From assembly GCA_022822785.1 (NCBI GenBank), contig JAJEAL010000009.1, positions 1-44,409 on the forward strand: a DNA stretch of 44,409 nt. Reading direction: 5' to 3'. Below are positions 1 to 7,459 of the stretch, piece after piece (position 1 is the first letter of the stretch; each line of letters starts with the position of its first letter). This DNA comes from Candidatus Poribacteria bacterium. Its GTDB lineage: Bacteria; Poribacteria; WGA-4E; PCPOR2b. Under the pieces are notes generated by a model. It made no database searches, was not told the DNA's origin, and saw only the letters and a program-made list of their open reading frames with translations. The position numbers and the translations under genes are program-made.

Positions 1-1350
1 GTTAGTTAGTCCTACCACTGCTGATATATCCGATATTGCACTACCTCCGAAGTTCAACGATTTCAAATTAACCAGGTCTGCTATTGGTGCTATATCTGAT
101 ATAGAGTAATTGCCGATTGATAGCTCACTCAAGTTGGTCAAGCCTGCTATTGGGGATACATCCAATTGGGTCGAAAATCGGGGACTGACCCAAAGTTTCA
201 GTGATTTCAAACCAGTTGCAAACTCAAGACCAGTCAGGTCTCTTATACCGACCGTTTCGGCAGTACGTATGTTGAGATCTGTCAGCATTGATATATCTGA
301 CAGAGTGATTGGATCATCTTCTGACTTACCAAGAGCGGCCTCAATACCATTACGAAGATTGGGGTCAGGAATCAGAACCAATTGCTCTGTTGTAGCGGAA
401 AAAGTTATTGAATCAGAGATTCTAGCAGCGGCCACCGTGACGGTGTTTGTTCCTGGATTTGGGCCCAGCGTGAGCAGACTTTCTGCTCTACCTTTTTTAT
501 CGGTTGTTGTATTTATAACACTTAGTTGCCCGTTACCCCCTATGATGGCAAAGGCGACTGGAACCCCTTCAAATGGCACAAGATTTTCATCCGTTACTTT
601 GACAATAAATGGTTTTGCTAGTGTTGTATTAATTGATCCTTGTTGCCCATTACCTGAAATTTTCTTCAGATACATAGGTGTTCGGCTTCGAAAATAGACT
701 TTAGTACCTCTGCTTTGCAAAGTAGGAATATGTGTGTAAATAGATTGGTAGCTTAATAGGCTTCTACCAAGCCCCAGGCTTTTTAGATTAGTCAAATTTG
801 TCAGAGGCGATAAGTCCGATATAGAATTCCCAGAAAGATTCAACTCTGTCAAATTAGTTAGACTTGCCAGAGGTGATAGATCCGATATAGAATTCCCAGA
901 AAGATCCAACTCTGTCAAATTAGTTAAACTTGCCAGAGGCGATATATCGTATATGGAATTTTGGTGAATATGCAGTTTTGTTAGGTTAGTTAAGCCTGCT
1001 AGGGGTGATATATCTGAAATATGATTATACATAATCCATATCTGTGTCAAATGGATTAAGCCTGCTAAAGGTTTGAGACTGGATATAGAGTTATGTTCAA
1101 AACTCAAAACTGTCAAGTTGATTGCACTCTCAAGTCCAGTTAAAGAGTTTATACGAGAATTCGGAGCACCCAATCTAGTTAAACTTACCATATCATCTGC
1201 GGTAATTGTGGCTCCCTGCGTTTTGCCAAGTTTCTTTTCAACCGCTGTTCGCAGGTTTGTATCTGGAATGTTTATGATTTGCGCCGTTCCGGTCAATGGG
1301 ATTGATATACAAAGTAACAAAAATGCGAAATGAAAAAATGGTGTTTTCAT
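1..1350 (-). CDS. Secreted leucine-rich-repeat protein with central Ig-like domain (partial)
   Basis: The minus strand is open from the ATG at 1350 to the window edge (450 codons), so the C-terminus is missing. It begins with a signal peptide (hydrophobic core FAFLLLCISIPL, then GTAQ). An N-cap follows (IPDTNLRTAVEKKLG), then about six internalin-type 22-residue LRRs with consensus ISDISPLASLTNLTELDLS. At about residues 225-320 lies an invasin/Big_1-like Ig domain with paired SGNGQ / GGNGQ motifs. A second cap (IPDPNLRNGIEAALGK) and a second LRR block follow. An ATG at 1353 is also possible, but AGAGAGG is better spaced for 1350. It starts 36 bp after the FRG gene, so the two may be cotranscribed. 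The role is probably extracellular binding or adhesion; the ligand cannot be told. Confidence 0.88.
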   Translation of the reverse strand, partial: MKTPFFHFAFLLLCISIPLTGTAQIINIPDTNLRTAVEKKLGKTQGATITADDMVSLTRLGAPNSRINSLTGLESAINLTVLSFEHNSISSLKPLAGLIHLTQIWIMYNHISDISPLAGLTNLTKLHIHQNSIYDISPLASLTNLTELDLSGNSISDLSPLASLTNLTELNLSGNSISDLSPLTNLTNLKSLGLGRSLLSYQSIYTHIPTLQSRGTKVYFRSRTPMYLKKISGNGQQGSINTTLAKPFIVKVTDENLVPFEGVPVAFAIIGGNGQLSVINTTTDKKGRAESLLTLGPNPGTNTVTVAAARISDSITFSATTEQLVLIPDPNLRNGIEAALGKSEDDPITLSDISMLTDLNIRTAETVGIRDLTGLEFATGLKSLKLWVSPRFSTQLDVSPIAGLTNLSELSIGNYSISDIAPIADLVNLKSLNFGGSAISDISAVVGLTN

Positions 1351-1386
1351 CATTACCTCTCTTGTTGGTGATTGTCACATGCGTGC

Positions 1387-2559
1387 CTAAATTGATCCAA
1401 TTATAGGTAACCGTCTGTTGCATGTCAGTATTTCGACGATGTCTGCTGGTAGACTCACGCCAATTCTCCCCTCAAAGTCCTCAATGCTTCCTTCATCGTC
1501 ACGAAACGAAACAATGAGATTTACCCCCATATCGCTGGCATACGTCAGGTCTAACTTGGCCTCTTCCCATCTTTTTAAATGTAACCATGCTATACCACGA
1601 TCGTAATGGACAAAAGGATCCTTGGCAGCGCATATAAAGTCTCCCCGGTGTAGCGATGTTCTACCACAATTGTAACTGACAGCGGGATCGCTGGTGCCAC
1701 GGGGATCACCGGAATCGAGTCGTATGACTTGGGTGTAGTCTTTTATGGCTTCCGCATAGTCTGCAATAACATCACCAGAATCGCCTCTTTCGTGATAGGA
1801 TTTACCGCGATTGCGATAGGCTTGGTAAAAATTGGGATGGAGGTCTATCGCTTGGGTATAGTCCACGATTGCAAAGTCAAACTCCTTTATGGATTGATGA
1901 AACAAGCCAGTATAAAATGCTGCGTACGCTTCTTGGTGGATGTTCTGATTTTTAATAAATCCATGAAGATCATTGTAGATGGTTTCGGTGGATATGTTTT
2001 TTTCTTCTCGCAAGTAGGTTAACATGCACTGTTTAAGGTTTGCCGGAATAGTTACTATATCGTTGATATCGCATGGTTCAATAAACCCCTTTGGTGGTTG
2101 AACAAATATGCTTTTCTGAGCTATGATGCGATTTCTTGGATTCTGCGGTTCCTTGATTTGATATTTTTCGTTTATATCTTCGGTTCTTTGCAACAAGATA
2201 ACTCTACCTTCCGCGGAAGGGGAGCCATCACAGGCAAAGAAAATAGATCTCAGATGGTCAGTCGTAAAGTCAATCAGATTGGTTTTACCGTCGTAGTGTT
2301 GAAGTTGGCTCATAATTTCAAAATCATCTTCACTGGGCTCGTGGCTGTAGTTTTTAGCTGCTTTCAGAAGTTCTGCCTGAAGAAACTCTATATCAAATGT
2401 TACCTCCGGAATTTTTCTCCTATATTCACGCCAAAGGCCTGAGGATACTTTCCCATAGTATGGATACTTTTCATGATGTTCAGGTTCACCGCGGTAGATA
2501 TAATTACTGTTAGCTGATTTCTTTATCTCGCTGATTTTTTGTCTAATAGTATTTATCAT
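1387..2559 (-). CDS. FRG-domain protein with C-terminal TPR repeats
   Basis: This is a 390-residue protein. Residues 20-125 match an FRG domain: YIYRGEPE at 20-27 stands in for the usual FRG(Q) motif, and the second signature QHYDGKTNLIDFTTDHL is at 87-103, followed by FFAC. Residues 205-345 hold tetratricopeptide-like units (AIVDYTQAIDLHPNFYQAY and AIKDYTQVIRLD), partly degenerate. The tail IGVSLPADIVEIL is separate from these. FRG proteins are of poorly known function and some occur in defence or toxin loci. The start is supported by AGGAGG five bases upstream of the ATG. The gene lies directly upstream of the LRR gene on the same strand. Family assignment is firm; function is unknown. Confidence 0.85.
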   Translation of the reverse strand: MINTIRQKISEIKKSANSNYIYRGEPEHHEKYPYYGKVSSGLWREYRRKIPEVTFDIEFLQAELLKAAKNYSHEPSEDDFEIMSQLQHYDGKTNLIDFTTDHLRSIFFACDGSPSAEGRVILLQRTEDINEKYQIKEPQNPRNRIIAQKSIFVQPPKGFIEPCDINDIVTIPANLKQCMLTYLREEKNISTETIYNDLHGFIKNQNIHQEAYAAFYTGLFHQSIKEFDFAIVDYTQAIDLHPNFYQAYRNRGKSYHERGDSGDVIADYAEAIKDYTQVIRLDSGDPRGTSDPAVSYNCGRTSLHRGDFICAAKDPFVHYDRGIAWLHLKRWEEAKLDLTYASDMGVNLIVSFRDDEGSIEDFEGRIGVSLPADIVEILTCNRRLPIIGSI

Positions 2560-2872
2560 TGATTCCTCCTGTCATGCAGCTAATACGGGTTAATCGAACG
2601 GATTGATAAACTTCTCTGTGACAACGTTCCGTAAACTGAAATCACTGTACGCCATTGAAGAATCCTCCGTGCTTTGGAGCCAGACAGCTCTACATTTGAA
2701 TGCAAAACGTAAAGGGTAAAAAATTGCCTGCTTCACGTTTTACGTTTCACGCGACTATACACACAAACAAATAGGCTCATACAAAAAGAAAGTGCAAAAC
2801 ACACAGGGAAACCGAGTTTTGAAGAAAAAACTCGGTTTCTATTGCACGATTTCTTAACATGAGCGACAGATA
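2560..2872. other. Intergenic region with repeat fragments, no gene
   Basis: No credible coding sequence is seen here. Positions 2732-2753 carry a TTTCACG-rich microrepeat (TTCACGTTTTACGTTTCACG) that is related to sequence at 4031-4055 and 27621-27660. Positions 2808-2839 carry the GAAACCGAG hairpin, listed separately. The promoter of the FRG gene should lie close to 2560-2640, but no clear -35/-10 pair can be called. Confidence 0.6.
2808..2839. repeat. Dispersed hairpin GAAACCGAGTTTT, copy 1
   Basis: The arms GAAACCGAGTTTT (2808-2820) and AAAACTCGGTTTC (2827-2839) are perfectly complementary over 13 bp, with loop GAAGAA. Nearly identical hairpins occur at 17349-17382 and 29191-29221. This copy is 33 bp beyond the stop codon of the dehydrogenase at 2873 (minus strand), so it may act as a transcription terminator or 3'-end stabiliser. 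It lacks a classical long U-run, so the terminator role is inference. Confidence 0.75.
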
Positions 2873-3925
2873 CTATTCTGCAGCACTGACTGCAATTTTG
2901 ATTACCATATCCCCTTCAAGTCGGTAGGTTCCGTTGAGCGCGTCAAATCCATCACGAACGCGGGAAAGCGGCAACTCATGGCTTACCATGTCGGCAAACG
3001 GGAATTCGTCTTTTTCAAGAATTGGCAATCCGCGCACAAAATGTTCAGGTCGGCTGCCCCAGATCGCTTCAAGGCGGATATTTTTACGCATCAACAGTTG
3101 ATTGATATTGAAATCGATGGATCCCATATCCACAAAATGTCCGACCTCAACGAAGGTCCCGCTCTGCTTCACATAACCCAAACCTTCCGGGGTAGCGGGC
3201 AAAAATCCCGCACATTCAAAGACCACATCTGCTCCTTCCCCGCGCGGTGTTTCCGATTTGACTAGCTCCGTACGCTCCTCAACGGTGGTGACCTCCTCAA
3301 TGTCGATGGTGACATCGGCGCCCATCCGCTTGGCAAGTTCCAAACGCCTCGCCGGTCCACCGACAACGATGAGTTTGGCTGCGCCGCTAATTTTCGCACA
3401 GATTAACGTCACTAAGCCGATTGCTCCGGCACCTTGTACCACAACGGTATCACCGATCTGCACCTGGCCACGCATCACTGCGTGCACGCCAACCGTGAAC
3501 GGTTCCGTCATGACTGCAGCCTCTGGAGAAGCAGTGGTCTTGATGAAACAGGTGTTCGGGTAAGAGAGGTAAATGTAATCGGCGAATCCACCACGAAAAT
3601 GGGGACCTTCATCCGGATTCCACTGAAAGCCGTATGCGCCATAGCTGGTCCCCGGCGCAAGGATGACCCTGTCTCCTTCACGAATCGGATTGCCTACATA
3701 GTCTGTTTTTACCCCTTCACCGATTGCATCAATGACACCGACATTCTCATGACCGAGTAAGACTTCCCGATCGAATCCATTTTGCCAGTTATGCAGGTCT
3801 GTTCCGCAGATTCCTGCCAACTCTTGGCGTAGTAGCACCGTGTTCGGTGCAGGATCTGGCACAGGATATTCTCGAACATCAAAATCCTGTCCGTATGCAA
3901 CGACCGCTCGACCTGTTCTTGCCAT
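2873..3925 (-). CDS. Zinc-dependent alcohol dehydrogenase (MDR family)
   Basis: This 350-residue medium-chain dehydrogenase/reductase probably oxidises an alcohol or polyol with NAD(P). The catalytic-zinc site is visible as C40 (AGICGTD) and H59-E60 (LLGHENVG). The Rossmann signature GAGAIGLV is in the middle, followed by IVVGGPARRLELAKRMGAD. The lobe that usually carries four structural-zinc cysteines (after GDRV) has none and reads GTSYGAYGFQW instead, so the structural zinc is probably absent. The frame stays open upstream to 4186, but that extension runs through a TTTCACG repeat. The chosen ATG at 3925 has AAGGAG eight bases before it. The substrate is not predictable. Confidence 0.9.
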   Translation of the reverse strand: MARTGRAVVAYGQDFDVREYPVPDPAPNTVLLRQELAGICGTDLHNWQNGFDREVLLGHENVGVIDAIGEGVKTDYVGNPIREGDRVILAPGTSYGAYGFQWNPDEGPHFRGGFADYIYLSYPNTCFIKTTASPEAAVMTEPFTVGVHAVMRGQVQIGDTVVVQGAGAIGLVTLICAKISGAAKLIVVGGPARRLELAKRMGADVTIDIEEVTTVEERTELVKSETPRGEGADVVFECAGFLPATPEGLGYVKQSGTFVEVGHFVDMGSIDFNINQLLMRKNIRLEAIWGSRPEHFVRGLPILEKDEFPFADMVSHELPLSRVRDGFDALNGTYRLEGDMVIKIAVSAAE

Positions 3926-4030
3926 GGTTATTTCTCCTTGTGTGATTTTACGAAAGGGTTTATAATACGCTTTGCCAATATAATCACGATTATACAAGAA
4001 TTTGCGTAAGAGAGCAACGGAAAAACCGCG

Positions 4031-4055
4031 GGTGAAACGTGATGCGTGAAACATG
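4031..4055. repeat. TTTCACG-type microrepeat
   Basis: The minus strand reads CATGTTTCACGCATCACG followed by TTTCACC. Variants of the same TTTCACGCATCACG sequence occur at 2732-2753 and 27621-27660. It lies in the untranslated region upstream of the dehydrogenase and artificially lengthens its reading frame. Confidence 0.6.
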
Positions 4056-4115
4056 AAAACAATTTGCTCATGGGTTGATTGTTTCATGAATGAACCAATT
4101 ATGGTAGATTTTAGA

Positions 4116-4300
4116 TAGGACTTACGCACTTGAACACTCAACGTTTTGTAGTTCAGCGATTCGTTACCATCGGACACAATTCTCAACCCCTGATGAATCG
4201 GGCAACTACAGTAAAGTCTTAGGTTTGTAGTCGGGTGATTTATCGCCCGTCCGGACGGGCAATGAATTGCGCTACTACAAACTGAACTGCGTAACTCCTA
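4116..4300. mobile_element. MITE-like inverted-repeat element, 185 bp
   Basis: The ends are TAGGACTTACGCA (4116-4128) and TGCGTAACTCCTA (4288-4300), which are inverted repeats with one mismatch in 13. The same terminal sequence bounds the element at 15980-16079. Inside are a perfect 16-bp palindrome GCCCGTCCGGACGGGC (4245-4260) and the 20-mer GCAATGAATTGCGCTACTAC (4259-4278), which recurs at 25664-25683. Outer halves GTTTGTAGT and ACTACAAAC form a nested stem. There is no transposase. It is most likely a non-autonomous element or its relic between two divergent genes, and it overlaps the upstream extension of the BNR reading frame. Confidence 0.6.
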
Positions 4301-4347
4301 CATTTACGATAGGTGGTAACCTGCGTTACCTAGGAGAGATTAACATA

Positions 4348-5289
4348 ATGTACAGTGCAGCAAAAATCTTTGAACAGCAACCCAACTTCCCATCCTGTCA
4401 CGGCTCCACAATCACAGAGCTTCCCAACGGCGATCTGCTTGCCGCATGGTATGCTGGATCACGGGAGGGCGCGAAAGATGTCGCAATATTCACGTCACGC
4501 CGTTTTTACGGTAGTGAGGGCTGGATCGAGCCGGAAATGGTTGTCAACACGCCCGACTGTTCCGAGGGCAATCCTGTCCTATTTGCGGATACGAATAATC
4601 AAATTTGGCTGTTCTACGTCACAATGTACGGGAACCGTTGGACACAGTGCAAGGTGTATTATCAAAAATCGCTGACAATGGGATATAGCTGGGAGGAGAG
4701 CGTCGTTCTCCGTGAGGAGTTGGGCTGGATGACGCGCAACAAACCGCTCTATCTCTCCAATGGCGAGATTCTGCTGCCGGTCTATGATGAACGCAGTTGG
4801 CATTCGATGGTGATGATTTCTGGGGATGGCGGCGAAACGTGGGATACTTATGGGGATGTGTCGAGTCCTAAGGGGGTCATCCAGCCAACAGTCGTGCAGC
4901 GAGCTGACGGCAGTTTGCTGATGCTGATGCGGAGTCGGGATGGGGAGATTTGGCGTTCCACCTCTGATGATTTGGGGAGGACATGGACAGCAGCACGACC
5001 AACGGATTTGCCGAACCCCAATTGTGGTACTGATATGGTCCGCTTACACAATGGAAATATCGTACTTGTTTACAATGACACCCAGCGTGGTCGGACCCCT
5101 CTGACGGTCGCGCTATCTACGGACGAGGGGGAGACGTGGGAATACAAACAACATCTCGAAACCGAGGAGGGGGAATACTCCTATCCCGCTATTATCCAAG
5201 CTCACGATGGTGGTATCCATATCACCTACACCTACCGACGCACTAGTATTATGCACGTTGAAGTCGATGAAGAGTGGATTCAAGAATAG
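4348..5289 (+). CDS. BNR-repeat / sialidase-like beta-propeller protein
   Basis: This 313-residue protein has repeated Asp-box motifs of the S-x-D-x-G-x-T-W type (SGDGGETWDTY, SDDLGRTWTAA, STDEGETWEYK and a weaker MGYSWEES), spaced as in a six-bladed sialidase-type propeller (BNR_2 family). An N-terminal block contains GSTITELPNGDLLAAWYAGS. I do not see the arginine triad well enough to claim true sialidase activity, and many relatives are called exo-alpha-sialidase only by fold. The frame is open to 4267, but that part lies in the inverted-repeat element. The ATG at 4348 is preceded by TAGGAGAG and is preferred. No signal peptide is seen. Confidence 0.82.
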   Translation: MYSAAKIFEQQPNFPSCHGSTITELPNGDLLAAWYAGSREGAKDVAIFTSRRFYGSEGWIEPEMVVNTPDCSEGNPVLFADTNNQIWLFYVTMYGNRWTQCKVYYQKSLTMGYSWEESVVLREELGWMTRNKPLYLSNGEILLPVYDERSWHSMVMISGDGGETWDTYGDVSSPKGVIQPTVVQRADGSLLMLMRSRDGEIWRSTSDDLGRTWTAARPTDLPNPNCGTDMVRLHNGNIVLVYNDTQRGRTPLTVALSTDEGETWEYKQHLETEEGEYSYPAIIQAHDGGIHITYTYRRTSIMHVEVDEEWIQE

Positions 5290-5421
5290 GACTGCCGGGC
5301 GTTTCTTTAGAAAATCAATCTATTACCTTTTTCCTGTTGCCTTAATTGTTAAATTGTGATAGAATTAATTGTCCTACTTAGATAAATTCCTAAAATTACA
5401 CACAATTGGAGATTAATCCAT

Positions 5422-7431
5422 ATGCCAAATGCCCTTTTTGTTTATCCAGAGTTTCCACCATCGTATTGGGGCTATAAATACGCTTTAGACTTTGCAGGCA
5501 AAAAATCAGCGATGCCGCCGCTTGGGCTGTTGACTGTTGCCGGAATGTTCCCCAAGAATTATCAACTTAAGGTCGTTGATATGAATATTGATCCCTTGAC
5601 GGATGCAGACATCAATTGGGCGGATGTTGTCTTAACCTCCACGATGGTCGTCCAAAAGGAATCACTTTATCAGGTCATTCAACGATGTAATCGGGCTGGA
5701 GTGCCTATTGTCGCTGGAGGGCCGCACCCCACTTCCTATCATGACAATATAAGAGAGGAAGCGGATGGAGAGGTGGATCACTTTTTCTTCGGCGAAGTGG
5801 AAGAAATATTTGAGGACTTTCTCACGGATTTTGAAGCGGGAGTTGCGAAAGATGTGTATCGGGAAAAGCGAAAACCGGATATAACCATAGCGCCTCCGCC
5901 CCGTTATGACCTGATTAACATCCATGAGTATGGGTCAATGGCACTCCAATTTTCTCGCGGATGCCCTTTTGACTGCGAATTTTGCGATATAACCAAACTG
6001 TTTGGTCGTGTGCCGCGCACCAAAAGCAACGAACAGATGATGACGGAGTTCGATCTGCTCTACCGACTCGGTTGGGAGGGGTCCCTGTTTGTCGTGGATG
6101 ACAATTTTATCGGGAATAAGCGGGATGCCATGCGTCTGCTCCCTGAAGTAGTCAAATATCAAGAGGAGAAAGATTATCCGTTCAAGCTGTTCACTGAAGC
6201 GAGTGTGAACCTTGTCGAAATTCCGGAAATGTTGGATGCGATGAGCGATGCCGGTTTTGATATGGTATTTCTGGGAATCGAAAGCCCCAATGAAGACGCA
6301 CTACTGATGACGAAAAAGAAGCAGAATACCAACAAAACGGAAGATGCAGGCAGTTATCTGCTTCGTGCCATTCGCACGATACAAAACAGTGGAATAGAAG
6401 TGACAGGCGGCTTCATTATCGGAATGGATGGTGACAAAGAATTTGATTCACATATTCGGTTCATTCAAGAGGCCGGAGTACCGATGGCGATGGCGGGTTT
6501 ATTGACAGCTCTGAAAGAGACCAATCTTTATCATCGCCTCCAACGTGAAGGGCGTTTGCTCGACGAATCTACGGGAAATAACACCGACATCTCGTTAAAT
6601 TTTGTGCCCGAACTTCCACGAGAACACTTGATTGCCGAATATAGACGGGTGGTTTCCACGCTGTACGACCCGACCTTGGAGAACTATTTTGAACGCTGCC
6701 TGACATTAATTAAGAATCTCAAGCCTGTCAAACATGGTCCGATGAGGGTCGGTAAGACGGAGCTAATGGCTATTGCTAGGTCACTTAAGCGACAACTTTT
6801 CTCCAAACAGGGCCCTGCGTACCTCCGATTTTTAATAAAGGTGCTCAAAGATTATCCCAATATGCTTGACAAAGCGATCCGCCTTGCCATTCATGGGTAC
6901 CACTTTGAAAAAATGACGAGTCAGACGGTTGCTGTTGATAATTTCAAGCAGTATCTGGAGAAGGAATTCGACACATTCGAGGCGATTGTGTCTCAACCCC
7001 AAGAGCACCGGGAGACCAAGCAGCTTGTCAAAGCAGGCGTTAGTCGTGCCAGAGACATCCGTTTACACGCGGAAGAACTCTTGGCACGTGTGTACGCACA
7101 GTATGAAGACCTCCATGAGGACTTCAGATATAGTGTGCGTGATACCCTCGATGCCTTTCAGAAATCTGTGTTCAAACACTACCTTGATGCCGAGCTGGGT
7201 GCATTTAAGGAGACGGTTGCCCGATTCGCCAAAGCGGGTGGCCATCGAATCCATGAAGTTGGTGAACACACAGGTGAACTGTTAGCGCGTGTCCATGCAC
7301 AATACAGGCGGATTCACGAGGATTTCAGACATGGTATCCGTGATTCGCTCATCGCTTTTCAAGAATCTGTGGAATCTTACCTAGATCAGCTCGTGGGGCC
7401 GGTCCCGATCGAAATCAAGAGTTTCGACTGA
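5422..7431 (+). CDS. B12-binding-domain radical SAM protein (DUF4070-type) with C-terminal internal repeat
   Basis: This is a 669-residue protein. Residues 1-130 form a cobalamin-binding Rossmann-like domain (MPPLGLLTVAGM, GVPIVAGGPHPT) without the DxHxxG histidine motif. The radical SAM centre is C181-P-F-D-C185-E-F-C188. The following CDITKLFGRVPRTK resembles the HpnP (hopanoid C-2 methylase) class and its many uncharacterised relatives. Residues about 535-660 contain two copies of a roughly 67-residue helical unit: ELLARVYAQYEDLHEDFR at 552 and ELLARVHAQYRRIHEDFR at 619. That tail is unusual for the family and looks like a coiled or helical docking region. ECF transporter genes start 28 bp downstream, so B12 supply is a tempting link but unproven. 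The substrate is unknown. Confidence 0.88.
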   Translation: MPNALFVYPEFPPSYWGYKYALDFAGKKSAMPPLGLLTVAGMFPKNYQLKVVDMNIDPLTDADINWADVVLTSTMVVQKESLYQVIQRCNRAGVPIVAGGPHPTSYHDNIREEADGEVDHFFFGEVEEIFEDFLTDFEAGVAKDVYREKRKPDITIAPPPRYDLINIHEYGSMALQFSRGCPFDCEFCDITKLFGRVPRTKSNEQMMTEFDLLYRLGWEGSLFVVDDNFIGNKRDAMRLLPEVVKYQEEKDYPFKLFTEASVNLVEIPEMLDAMSDAGFDMVFLGIESPNEDALLMTKKKQNTNKTEDAGSYLLRAIRTIQNSGIEVTGGFIIGMDGDKEFDSHIRFIQEAGVPMAMAGLLTALKETNLYHRLQREGRLLDESTGNNTDISLNFVPELPREHLIAEYRRVVSTLYDPTLENYFERCLTLIKNLKPVKHGPMRVGKTELMAIARSLKRQLFSKQGPAYLRFLIKVLKDYPNMLDKAIRLAIHGYHFEKMTSQTVAVDNFKQYLEKEFDTFEAIVSQPQEHRETKQLVKAGVSRARDIRLHAEELLARVYAQYEDLHEDFRYSVRDTLDAFQKSVFKHYLDAELGAFKETVARFAKAGGHRIHEVGEHTGELLARVHAQYRRIHEDFRHGIRDSLIAFQESVESYLDQLVGPVPIEIKSFD

Positions 7432-7459
7432 GCCTGTCTGAGGTATTCTTCTCAAAACC

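Noticed and set aside
110-1333. Open frames on the plus strand at 110-697 and 1073-1333
   Set aside because: They lie opposite the LRR gene, whose repeats and signal peptide are clear on the minus strand; the plus-strand proteins show no family features.
5290-5421. Possible cobalamin riboswitch before the B12-binding radical SAM gene
   Set aside because: The 132-bp leader is AT-rich and too short, and I see no B12-box-like sequence.
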